Assembly: GCA_033060915.1 (NCBI GenBank)
Contig: CM065389.1
Coordinates: forward strand, 18,058,501 to 18,122,500
DNA length: 64,000 nucleotides
DNA from: Euryodendron excelsum
Lineage: Eukaryota; Streptophyta; Magnoliopsida; Ericales; Pentaphylacaceae
Direction: 5' to 3'
Position 1 is the first letter of the stretch, and each line of letters begins with the position of its first letter. The notes beneath the pieces are model-generated. The model was not told the DNA's origin. It saw only the letters and a list, made by a program, of their open reading frames with translations, and searched no databases. The translations under genes and the position numbers were made by a program. This document shows positions 34,710 to 46,700 of this stretch, one piece after another.

Positions 34710-35882
34710 GGTTCAACACCTTTTATTTTCAGAAGAAGCAGATGTAATATGCAATTTGCCACTGGCTCCTTCTCTTCCTCATGACTAACTGATATGCCAT
34801 TATACTCATAATAGTAATTTCATTGTCAGGCCAGCATATCAGTGAGTCAAAAGGTGGAAAAGAACACATCTTCCTCATCCACAAATGATGTGCAAGCCGG
34901 CTTTTGGGAATGGGTGTGGAGTCTAAAGATTCCAAATGAAATTAAAAATTTTGCTTGGAGGGTCTGTTCAAATATTCTTCCAACAAAAGACAACTTGGCT
35001 AAAAAAAGGTTTACCTTGATTTGTATTGTGATTGTTATGGTGCTCCAGTTGAAACAATTATCCACTGCTTGAAGAATTGCAAATCATCATCTTTAACATG
35101 GGTTGTGCCCTTCCTTGGGTTGAGTACAAATAAGTCAAGAGCAGTTGATGTCATGGATTGGGCAAGGGAAGTCAATGCAAATCTTGACGAATATGCTTTT
35201 TCTATATTTTTTACACTTTGGTATATATGGAACAATAGAAATGATGTTGTCCATGGCAGAACGCGGCGTGCATTGGAAGAGAATGCTCAATTTGCTAAAC
35301 GATATGTCTATGAATATGTGTCGGTCATGACCTGCTTGAACTGTGATTATAATCCTTCATTATAGGAGAGGTGGTTAGTGAAGGTACATACAAGGTAAAT
35401 TCTGATGCAGCAGTTTTTGGTCAGAAGATGAGAGTGGGCATTGGGATTATTGTTCGATATAACTAGGGTGAGGTGATTGCATCAAAATGTGATAAGTTTC
35501 TTTCTGAAAATTCTGTACTAGTGGCTAAAGCTGTAGGAGCCTTAAAAACTATATTGTTTGCTAGAGACTTGGGTCTTAAGAGTATCCATCTCGAAGGAGA
35601 CGCAATGCAAGTTGTTAAAGCTCTCAATAGCCATGATCAAGATTTGTTCGGTGTCGATCATCCAATTAAAGAAGCAAAATTGAGGTTGCGATTCTTTTCT
35701 TTCAAGAGATGTGGCTATATCAAACGAGGAGGTAATGGTGTGGCCTATGCTTTAGCTAGGCTTGCTGCTGAGTTAATGGCGACTGTGTGTGGTTGGAGGA
35801 AGTTTCTTCTTCTGTCTACCCTCTGCTTTTATTTGATGTAACTTCTTAATAATTAATTTATTAATTTTTTTATAAAAAAAAA
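34710..35882 (+). pseudogene. LINE remnant, 3' part: zinc-binding and RNase H domains
   Basis: Continues the LINE after the CACTA insert. The zinc-binding RT tail reads WEWVWSLKIPNEIKNFAWRV with downstream cysteines and histidine (CDCYG, HCLKNC) around 34,880-35,080. The linker WYIWNNRNDVVHGR follows at about 35,220. An RNase H-like domain (about 35,390-35,800) has NSDAA and HLEGDAMQVVKAL. Frameshifts near 35,010 and a stop near 35,463 break it. The A-rich end at about 35,873-35,882 is the likely 3' tail. Confidence 0.85.
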
Positions 35883-35904
35883 TAATTTAAAGACATTTGC
35901 ATAA

Positions 35905-36677
35905 TATATATAGAATGGATTTTTATCAAAAAAAAAAAAAAGAAATATATAGATTTTACCAATATGGTATAAAAAATTTAAAATTTACCAATATGGTATG
36001 CTAAGTTTTTTTTAGGTTTTGCGTAGAGAAAGCTACCCTTATGGTGAAAATTTCTTTCGTTTATGTGATTCTACATTCTACTAGATATTACCACATCTTG
36101 TAAACTTGGTTTCCACCTCAACCTAAATTGTAGATGTTTGTTGTGCCTTCTCTTTGCCTCTTGGTAAGTCTTTCTATCTCTTTTTTTTTTTTTTCCCCTC
36201 TAAAGTTTTTCTAAGAGAAGAAACACGTGTATGTCTCTCTCTCTCTCTTCCATTCTCTTTTCCTCTCTTTCTTGACGAAAAAACCCTAATCCTAGTTTAT
36301 ATGTATTTGATTCCAAGTTCGTTTTCATCTTCATTGTATGAAAGCATCAATAACGAATTTTTGTTTTATTTTAACCCAAACAAGCATTACTTTAGAGGCA
36401 CAATATGATATTAGATAAGTGTTTCAGACCAAGAAGTTTCGGAAATCTTGATTCAAATAATAGACCAATGGGATTAATATACTAACTATTGTTTAGTGAG
36501 AAATTCAATCGACCTTACTATTGTATAGTAGACATCATTATACAAGGAGGTAAATTGTCAGTTGAAAATGAAAAAATGAGTTTGTATACTATCATGGTAA
36601 TTTTTAAAATTTCTACACTATATTGGTAAAATCTATGTATTTCAATATGTTTTTGGTAAAAAGCCTTATATAGAATT
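35905..36677. repeat. Inverted-repeat element with ~90-bp termini
   Basis: The left end and the reverse complement of the right end share a long imperfect inverted repeat. Its landmark is ATAGATTTTACCAATAT at about 35,949 and again, reversed, at about 36,617-36,633. No transposase is present. The interior contains a pyrimidine-rich block (36,170-36,275). The class (MULE-like or other) is not determined, and I could not fix a target duplication. From 36,678 to 37,382 the sequence is AT-rich with no gene seen. Confidence 0.5.
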
Positions 36678-37382
36678 TGGCCATTTTAGAACCCATAATT
36701 AAATCGTACTATTGACAGACCTGAACCAAACCAATTCGTTGAATCTGTTTTGTAGTTTTTCAGTTTTTTTGTGCACCCCTATAGATCTCAATGATATAGA
36801 CCATCTAAAATGGGATAGAACAAATAACACACATACAAGTTTAGTATTATGATTAACTTATCAATGAAACAATAACTAATTGAATTCATTATTAGGTCAA
36901 TTATACCAAATAATTAGAGGTGAAAATTTTAGCATGGAAAGATAGTTAGCTAAAGCTAACAGACCATTTGGTAACCTTTTTTTTTTTTCCAAAATTTCTA
37001 AAAAAACAATGTTTGTTAATTTTTTTTTGTTTTTAGTTGTTTACAAAATTTTAAAAACAAAAAACAAAAACTGTTTGGTAACATTTTTTATTGTTGTTTT
37101 TAATTTTTTTATTTTACAAAACAGTGTTTGTTTACTGTTTTTGTTTTTTGATCTCATTAGACAATGAACAAAAACATAAAACATTGTGAAATGGGTGCTC
37201 CCGACTTCGTGTGCAAGCTGGGAACACACACGCATAAACTATGACACTCACGCTCGAATCCTAGCAACAACAAAAAAAAAGTTCTACTTTTTGGGGATTA
37301 TTTATGCCCCAACGGTAACAAAGAATTGGCCCTTCTCTCCATCAGCGGCTGCTAGGGCTTTCTTTAGGAATTCCCTCTCCCT

Positions 37383-37762
37383 TAGGGGTACAAATTAGGT
37401 GGGCCGAAGGCCTGTACAAATAAAATTTTTTATCAAATCAAAAATTAAATCTCAAACCCACTTAATTAAAAAAATTATATTTCTAAACACGTCTAAGTTT
37501 ACTCATTTAACATAAAACTTATTTAATATATAATTTTTTTATAAATAATATTAAATAATATAAAATTTAATTATAAATATATGATATTAAAATATAAAAA
37601 ATATTAACTTTTTTATATATTTTGACTCAGGTCAAATATAAAAGACAATTTACAAGTTCGATTATTAATCTAATCAAGTCTAAAAAAAATTTAAAATTGT
37701 ATAATTTATGAATAAACTTGGATGGCCTATTTTCCTCGCGCGCGGGCTCATGCCCACCTCTA
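37383..37762. mobile_element. Small hAT-type MITE, 380 bp
   Basis: Perfect 8-bp target duplication CTCTCCCT (37,375-37,382 and 37,763-37,770). Termini: the left starts TAGGGGT and the reverse complement of the right starts TAGAGGTGGGCATGAGCCC. A second GGTGGGCC lies 17 bases into the left end. The interior is AT-rich and non-coding. TAGRGGTGGGC is a familiar plant hAT terminus. Confidence 0.85.
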
Positions 37763-38103
37763 CTCTCCCTCACCCGCGAAGTGTTCTTTCCCATCCCTTC
37801 TCCTTCTTCTTTTCCATTATTAGTTAGGAACTCTCTCTGCCCTCAACCACCAAAGTGTTCTTCTCCATCCCTTGTCCTTCTTCTTCAACGGTAATCATGT
37901 CTCCCTCTGCCATAATCTCTCTCACCCCCACTGATCCCCTCAACCGAAGCCCAAGATCCATTCCCATAGCTCACCCGGAGAAGGCAGCCAACTTTCTGTC
38001 CATGGATTCCAACTAATCCCCTCACCCGAAGCCTTAAATCCATACCCACACTTCACAGATCTGTTGATCCATACCCCTATCTGTCAATGGAGAGACAGGC
38101 AGG

Positions 38104-38134
<31 letters not shown>

Positions 38135-39919
38135 CCCAGGTTGTTGGTTTATATACAATGAATGACACATGGATTAATGTTATATATAAAATAGTTCTCA
38201 GGTTGGTGGCAAGGTGGTGCTGTTATTCCATTAAAAATCCTAGCAGGGTTATTTATCTGGGTTCGTCTTGATCTTTTTCTGTGTAGGTGCAGCATTCGGT
38301 TTGGAAACAAACATGGAGAGAGAGAGAGAGTCAGATCTTTCGACTGATAGTAGATCATGGGTTTGGTTAGTTGTAGAGAGAGAGAAGCGGCCAGAGAAAA
38401 AAATGTGACAAAGTGTGGGGAAAGTTAATTCATTTGGTATATAATATGGTATAAATAATTGAAATAAGAAACAAAATAAAAAAATAAGAAGCTGGCATGT
38501 AATTAGGGTTACTAAACATGTTTTTTATTTTTATTTTTTTAAATATAAATAATAAAAAATACACAACAAAAAATAAAAAGTAACAATCAAAAGGACCTTA
38601 ACATTTTATGTTTTTTATTCAAATTGTTTTAATAGAAAGATATTTAGCTAACTTTTATACATTTAGTTTTTTGAAATACCATTTACAAATTGACAATATT
38701 GTGCCATGTTGACAATTATAAACGTTATGTTGACATAATAACAATATTATAATTAAATCATGACATTTAGTTCTCTTATATAATAACAATATTATAATTA
38801 AATCATAAAGAAGTGTAAAGCAAGAACTTTACTTAAACCATGTTTGGTTGTACGGTGACTTTTAATGAAGTGTTTTTTAGTTGAGCTCTTTTGTAGATAA
38901 TATATTGTACGGAGATTTGATATTTTATTGTTATTGCACTTCAAATGATTTGTATACATCTTTTTCGTTAAAACACCATAGTTAGTGATTCGAGGAAAAA
39001 TGACCATAGGCAACCAAAAAAATAATAATTTTCTACACGTTAAAATGCTTTAAAGATGCATCCAAACATACCTTGAAATATTACAAGGGCCACAAAATAC
39101 TTCTAAGCCAAACACATTGTAGTGCCAAATGGAACCTAAATTAGGACTTTGTTTTTTTTTTTTTAAATGATTTTTCTAACAAGGGTAAATAATTATTTTG
39201 TATCAAATTTTAATATCATACATTAAATCTTATTTATTCTATTTAAGCTCTTTAACTTTTAAAATAAAGTCAATATAGTCCAATAAAAGAAATAAGAAAA
39301 GTTAAAGGTTGATTACATTTTGATTTTTCAACTATGTTGCAGTTTCACTTTACCCATTGAATTAAAAATTATTACATTTTCATTCCTAAACTATTAATAT
39401 TTAAATTCAAGTTTATACTGTTAACAAAAGAAAGAAATTGACACATCTAACCTTTGTGATTTAATAGAATAGAAGATATATATTGTTTTTTAGTTAACAA
39501 AAAATGTACTTTTACAATTATAATTGATATTGGTAAGGGCAATAATTGGTGGTCAACAAAGCTCAAGTTTTATAGATAATTTTGGCTCTTTTGTTAGACA
39601 TTTCAGGGGTTTAAAACATTTCATAATCATGAAATCACTTTATCTCTTCTGTTGATAGATGAATATATAATTTCAGCTAAACAAGTCCCAAATTTTAAAT
39701 TTAACGTTGTTTTGGTTGAATGAAATAAAATGATATTGAGCCATAATTTAGAGGGACAAAGTATAATTAATTTTTAATTTTCTTACCCACTCTAAAATGT
39801 TATACCACAATAATTTTTTTTTTTTTTTAAAGTTTGAGAGCTTAAATAGAAGAAATAAAAGTTAAGGAATGACATTGAAATATAAAGTAAAGTTGGAGGA
39901 ACAAAATAATTATTTATCC
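37763..39919. other. Intergenic region, no gene supported
   Basis: Begins with a C/T-rich block holding a degenerate duplication: a GTTCTTCTCCATCCCTT-like stretch near 37,780 and again near 37,857. (AG)n tracts follow near 38,107-38,130 and 38,320-38,330. At about 38,838-39,072 a short possible MITE has inverted ends (CATGTTTGGTTG and, reversed, TATGTTTGGATG). The remainder is AT-rich. Confidence 0.5.
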
Positions 39920-40695
39920 CTAGTTAGTAAATACTCGTACTATTCATGTATAATATATGTACGTACGTATAAATGAAAGAAACTTTCATTTTTCGTCAAG
40001 ATTTGAAATCAAATAAAAAATACTCAATTTTTTTGAGTTGAATCGTATAATACACGTATTATATGTTTTATGTATTATACTTTTAAAAGAACTTTATAAA
40101 AATATAATTTAATATAATTTTAGCATACTATTAATTCTATACTAAATATATAATTATAACAGTACAATTATTGACAATTAAACTTATTCGACTTTATCAA
40201 TTATATAATAAATTTGTATAACTCATGATTTGTGTGTCTTTACTAATATTATGTCATATACATTTGTGATATTTTCGTTATATTTGAGATATTTAAATTA
40301 TTAAACATACTTTTCTTTAACTTATTATTAATACTCAAAATATTAAATTAAATTAAAAATGATAAATTAACCCATTCTTATATCAAACATTCATATAATA
40401 AAATAAAAAATAAAAAGTATTTATCTATCACTTTAACTTAGTTGTTTGTTAATAATATATTTTAAAAAATTGACATATATGAGACAAAAATAGTATCTAC
40501 TAACATATATTAGAAGAAATTATTTATAAATGTTACCGTATTTTTTGTCTTTAATTTTTAACTAATGTTCGTATGATACCCGAATAATTATATATTCATA
40601 TTTTTTGACGTTCTCGTATGTATTACGTACTGTTTTTTTATTAAATCCGTATGTATTATGTACCTTTTTTGTTGTCCGTTATTTTACTAACTATG
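39920..40695. mobile_element. hAT-like element A, upstream of RFC4
   Basis: 776 bp flanked by a perfect 8-bp target duplication ATTTATCC (39,912-39,919 and 40,696-40,703). The left terminus CTAGTTAGTAAATAC matches the reversed right terminus CATAGTTAGTAAAATA with one offset. Interior AT-rich and non-coding. It ends only 262 bp before the RFC4 start codon. A relative lies in RFC4 intron 3. Confidence 0.85.
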
Positions 40696-40957
40696 ATTTA
40701 TCCTTCTAAAAAATAGTCCTCACTGGTATAAAAGTAAGATTATAAATATTTATTGTTTGGCAATTTTAGAGAAAAGCAAGTTTAGAGTAAAGAAAAAAAG
40801 AAAAGAAAACCAAGTTTTAGTCATATTATTTTTTGGAATAAAAAAATAAAAATTCTCCCATACACCATAGCTAGCATCTATCAATCGGCTATACAGTATA
40901 CCTTTTACCCACTCAAATAAAAGCGGAAACAAACCCAGAGACAGAGTAGAGAGACAG
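40696..40957 (+). promoter_or_regulatory. RFC4 proximal promoter and 5' leader
   Basis: The only non-transposon DNA between hAT element A and the ATG. A TATAAAAG at 40,727-40,734 is a candidate TATA box, placing transcription start around 40,760. The ATG lies in ACAGATGGCA. Confidence 0.4.
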
Positions 40958-42287
40958 ATGGCACCAGTGATACAGAGCTCTCAGCAATGGGTGGAGAAAT
41001 AGTACCATCTCTTCCTCATTTCATCTTCTTTTCAAACACTATATCACCATATACACTTCATATGAGGCTTACATTTTTGATGTTTTGTTTTGGTTTGTGA
41101 TTGATACGTCAGTCGACCGAAGCAAGTGAAGGACGTAGCTCACCAGGACGAAGTCGTTCGTGTCCTCACAAACACCCTTGAAACCTCTAACGTAAGTCGA
41201 TTCCTACTTGTTCATATTCAACGAATGCATTCCTATTATTCTGGTTGGTGTTCAGTTCAAACCCTAATTTGTAAATATGTAATTGGGTTATTGCTATAGT
41301 TTTTTTTTTTTGTTTTAATTATCAATCTCTCAGAGTTCAATCTGGTGCATTAATTTGCTGTGGAGGAATTCAGAGAGATCTGGCAGTAACTATACCCTTG
41401 ATTTTGATTCTATGTTTGTTCTGATTTTCTTAGCTTCTCTTATTGTGCAGTGCCCGCATATGCTATTCTATGGTCCACCTGGGACTGGCAAAACCACGAC
41501 AGCCCTTGCCATAGCCCACCAGCTTTTCGGGTACTCTGCTATACTATGCTGATTGTGAATTATAACTACATCTGCTTTGTGACAAATGTTGGTGAACTTT
41601 TGTTCTTGACTACAGAAGTCTGGTAGGGAGTGACCCTTTTGGTTACCCTGAAGATTGCACTTCGTATCTAGTTAGCAAATACTCGTATTATTAACGTATA
41701 ATACCTGCATGCACGTATAAATGAAAAAAACTTCTGTTTTGCATCTAGATTTGAAACCTAACAAAAAATACTCATTCGACTTTATCGATTGTAAAAAAGC
41801 TTATATAGTTCATGATTTGTATGCTTTTACTAGTATCATCACTATTATGCCTTATGTATTTGTGATTTTTATAATACTTAATATAATTAAATTATTAAAC
41901 ATAATTTTTTTATAAGTTCTTATTAATAGTCAAAATATTAAATCGAAAATTAAAATGGATAAATTAACCTATTTTTCTTATATCAAGTATTGAAATAATA
42001 TATTAAGAAAAATAGCTTATGTAGTTCATGATTTGTGTTCTTTTACTAGTGTCATCACTATTATGCCTTATGTATTTGTGATTTTTATAATACTTAATGT
42101 AATTAAATTATTAAACATAATTTTTTATAAGTTCTTATTAATAGTCAAAATATTAAATAGAAAATTAAAATGGATAGATTAACTTATTTTTCTTATGTCA
42201 AGTATTGAAATAATATATTAAGAAAAATATAATTTGTTTATCTAGCACTTTAGTTTAGCTGTTTGTTAACATTATGTTTTAAAAAAT

Positions 42288-42323
<36 letters not shown>

Positions 42324-43699
42324 CAAAAATACTAACTATTAAGATGTAAAAGAAGAAATTGCTTATAAATATTATCGTATTTTTTTATCTTAACTTTTTA
42401 ACTAAGGGTCGTATGATACCCGTATAATTATATTTTTGGATTTTTGGCATTCTCGTATTTTTATGCCAAATTCTTTTACCGTATTCTTCAAGAAATATCG
42501 TATTAAACCCGTACATACTATGTAACATTCTTTTGCTGTCCCGTATTTTACTAACTATGTATTGTATGCAATGTATCGTATACAATCGTGGACTCATTTG
42601 CATTTTATAAGGTTGTGAGTGGTGTAGTAGCTGACTTACTTTACTGCTATTGTTTAGTGAAAGAACTTATTCTGAACTACCACTCTAGACCAAGAGGAGG
42701 TTAGTGTATTTTAAAGCATAAATGGGTTCATTAAGGAACAATTGCTACCAGGCATGTGAAATTTTGTATTCTGTCGAAGGTTTGAATTCATTGATTTGAA
42801 AGTGCAAATTTATATTGTAAAAGTAGTGCAAGAAAGAGAAAGGAGTTGATTAATTAATTGCAGATTCAGCGCTTGCGTTTTCAGGTCGGGGGACCTTTCA
42901 GTAGGGGAGTTGCTGGATGTGGCTAATCTTATTAGGTTTTTTACATAGTAGGGTGGGTTCCTCACTTGCCATCCATCTAGGGCTTTCTTTAGGTTCCTTT
43001 GTCAGACCCTCCCAATACCTTTGGGCAGTATAAATATTAGATTCTTCACTCATGCCTTGATAGAAAGTGGTTGTGAAGATATGTAGAGGAGAAGATAGCT
43101 TGTTGAGAACTGGGTGAGACTAATTATGGTATTGGGAGGGCTGATTTTTTGCCTAATGAAGTGCATATTTCCTGTGAAGTAGGTGCGTTGTAGGTAATGG
43201 TTAGAGAGTGAGGTGTCCGTGCGATTCACTAGTGTGGTGATATGCTTTAAAGGCGAGATTCCCTGATTGTTTTAGTATCGCAATGGTTAAGAATGGTCTA
43301 TTAATAGATTATTTGAGAACTAAGAAGCACTGATACGGACATGGATACGGATACGGATACGGATACAGATATGGACACAGGACACGGCAATTCTAAAAAA
43401 TAGGGGACACAAATACGGCGGGGACACGGCAAATTTTTATTATTTTTTATATATTTTATTTTCGACATATATAAATATACGATGCACATACCATAAAAAA
43501 TATCTAAAAATCCAATAGTCAATACTCAATAGAATAGACAATAGGTCATCAATTCATCATACATCAAGCATAAAAGAAGAGACAAGTTAAAGAAGATCAT
43601 CATCCAAATAAGAATTACAGCAGCAGCAAATCTGGGCAGAGAAGGAGAAGGAAAAAATAAAAATTATAGCAGCAGCAAATCTGGGCAGAGAAGGAGAAG

Positions 43700-43731
<32 letters not shown>

Positions 43732-46700
43732 GAAGAAAGAACAAAAATTTTGGGTGAAGGAGAAGAAGAGCAGCAGCAGAGGCGGCGGCGGCGGCGGCAG
43801 CAGCAGCAGAAGAAGAAGAAGAAAAAGAAGAAGAAGAATTGAAATTTCGGCGAACAAGGAGAAGAAGAACAAGAACAAGAAAAGAAAAAGAAGAAAAGAA
43901 ATTTCGGCGAAGAAGAAGAAGAAGAAGAAAAAGAGGAAGAACTAAAAAAGAGCTTACCTGGTCCAGTGGTGTGTTGCTGCTACTTTTTCTCCTTCGCATT
44001 TTGCCTCTTTCTCCAACTGAGCAGCAGCTAGGGCTTGTACAAGCTCCAACGATGAAATGTTTTTGATTTGGGTTCTTTTGTGTATTTTATATTGAAGTTA
44101 CAAAAATTACAAAATATACTCCATTTTAAGTTTTTTATAATTACACTTAGACCCTTGCCGTGTCCTAAACGTGTCCCCGCCGTGTCCTAAACGTGTTCCC
44201 GACGTGTCCACAGTTTAAAAAAATAATAAAAAAATAGGACACCCCAAGTGGCTTGTCCGCAGAGTATCCGTGTCCGCAGTGTGTCGGACACGCAAACGGC
44301 ACCCTATTTGGTGTGTCCGTGCTTCCTAGTTTGAGAATGTAGGAGCAGGCTGGTTTGAGATCCTCAATGTAGAATTTAAATAAGCAATGTAGGATTAGGA
44401 AGTAGATATGATTTTATGCCTTTTATAGCCTAAGATATGCTTTGCCTATTAGTCCTTCAAGGGACATTGGTGTGTCTGTTGTAAAGAATAAAAAGAAGGA
44501 TGTAGAGAAAGAATATAGAATTGGCATTGCCTACTTTCTGCATGATTCATACATGAGGAGTAAAAAAATCATTGTTTCCTCTTAAAGCTGTCTATGGTGT
44601 TAACCTTTCTGAGGCCTATTGATGCCAATAGGTTGAATAGTTTTTCGAGTCATTTCTTGATTTGTTGAAAGCATGAGGTGGAGCTACTTTGGAAAGTTTT
44701 AGCACTCTGGGATCTATGAAGACAAACATTCTCCTTGTGGATGAGAATTGGGAGAGGTCCGTCTTATTGCTTCTATGTGGGCTTCTGTTTCCAAAGAATT
44801 TGAGGGTGTACCCCTTGCCATGTTTCTTTGTGATTGGCTTGCGGTGAGCTTCTAAAGTAGGCAACTAAATATTCCCTGTATTAATTAGGGGCCTTCCTTG
44901 TTAGAGTGAGTTAAAAATTAACTTTGATGGTTTTTTCCTGGGCAATTCTGACCATTTTGGATTGAAGGTTTATGCAAGGGTGAGAAGTCAAACACTGTAC
45001 TTTTGTTATCCAATTAGGCGGGTTAGGGCTTTGTGATTGATGCCTAGAACAGAGCTTTGAGAAGAAACTTTATCATTGCCTGCTGGGGGTTGATTTATAG
45101 GCGGTGGTTGGTAGGACCTGGGTCAGCTCAAATTTGTTGTCAATTGTTGCAGGTTGAGGTTGGATGCTATTTGATTTCTTAGGAGATCTTTGCAATTTAC
45201 AGCCAGAGCAATTACAGGACGTATACTTTCTGGATAATTTGGGAATCTGCATAATAGACAAGTAGTAGAGGTGACTCTCCCTTTTTCCTAACATTGAGTA
45301 CTAACTTGAAGGCTAAACTCTTCTTTCTACTCCAGTTCATTTGGTACACTAAGGCAATTGCAGTTGGGTAAACACGTGGCAGAAACAAATCTTCATAATA
45401 TTTTCTACAGAAAGCATTCACTTTTTTTCTTCCCCGGTACCTTTTTTGTTTGATTGTTGGGCATATTTTTTTCCTCTATGACTAGTTTTCTGGAAACAGG
45501 ACCTGCTGAATGTGTATCAAGACTAGTTATTATATGGATATTTTGAGTGCTTGCTAGTAGTGAGTGCTCGATGGTGTTCTTGTTGCCATTTGGGTTTGGA
45601 AGGTGTCTTTGGCTTGTGGTTTGCTACCCAATATAGTTAATTTATCAACCTTATAGTGGCTTGGTTACTTTAGATTTCTTAGCATTCCTTGAATAATAAA
45701 TATCTGATTCATGAGACAACAGTTTGGCATGAATTGTGGTCTTGCTTTCTTTCAATAACACCATTTTCTTTAACAGACCTGAACTCTACAAGTCTAGAGT
45801 GCTGGAGCTTAATGCAAGTGATGATCGTGGGATCAATGTAGTTCGCACAAAAATAAAGAATTTTGCTGCTGTTGCCGTAGGTTCTGGACGTCAAGGGTAT
45901 ACACACCTATCTTGATCACTTTATTCTGCTCATAATAGCTCATATCTGCTCCTTTCTGTTCATTTGGATGCCTTTTCTATGCTCCAGGGGCTATCCTTGC
46001 CCGCCTTTTAAGATAATCATCCTAGATGAGGCAGATTCCATGACCGAAGATGCTCAGGCAAGTTTGTAATTTGTTTGCATTTACTAATGCAATATTGTTG
46101 TAAAATGATTGTTTAATGACTTACCTTATACCCTCCAGAATGCATTGCGGCGTACCATGGAAACTTATTCCAAAGTCACAAGATTCTTTTTCATTTGCAA
46201 TTACATCAGCAGGTGCTTTTTCTGATGCCTTTTTTTAAAATTATTTACTTTTGTTGCTGCCTGTGCGCTGCCCGGGGTGGGAAGTTGTATAAATTGGATG
46301 ATTGGTCTGTCTACTCTGTTATATTTCCTGTGAGGATAGCTAGAATATGAACTTTTTGTGTGGCATACTGTGATGTAACCATTTCATTGAACATGTCTCC
46401 ATGATTTAGTATTTACTCTTACAATAAACCTTCTCTGGTTCTACTATAAAGTCCTCAGTGACTTTGTTTCCTGAACATTCATTCAAACTGTCAAAGACAA
46501 AAAAAAATACCATGCAGCGAAAAGATAATTTCACATCTATGTTTGTACTTAAGATAGGGTAAGGTTTGAGTTTATGAGATTAATCTCTTCATCCTAAGAG
46601 CATACAAAACGGAAGAAAAATATAAACCTATACATCACTATAAAAATTATAAATCCACAAATTGTTGCTGTTATCATTAATGTCAAATAATGTGTTCAAT

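Noticed and set aside
36940..38600. Possible larger transposon between TTTGGTAAC-type motifs at about 36,970 and AT-rich repeats at about 38,540
   Set aside because: Low-complexity T- and A-rich sequence only; no inverted ends or target duplication could be matched.
43615..44066. Frames encoding long runs of Leu, Phe, Arg or Lys
   Set aside because: Product of GAA/GCAGCA triplet repeats in the hAT element; open on both strands and in several frames.
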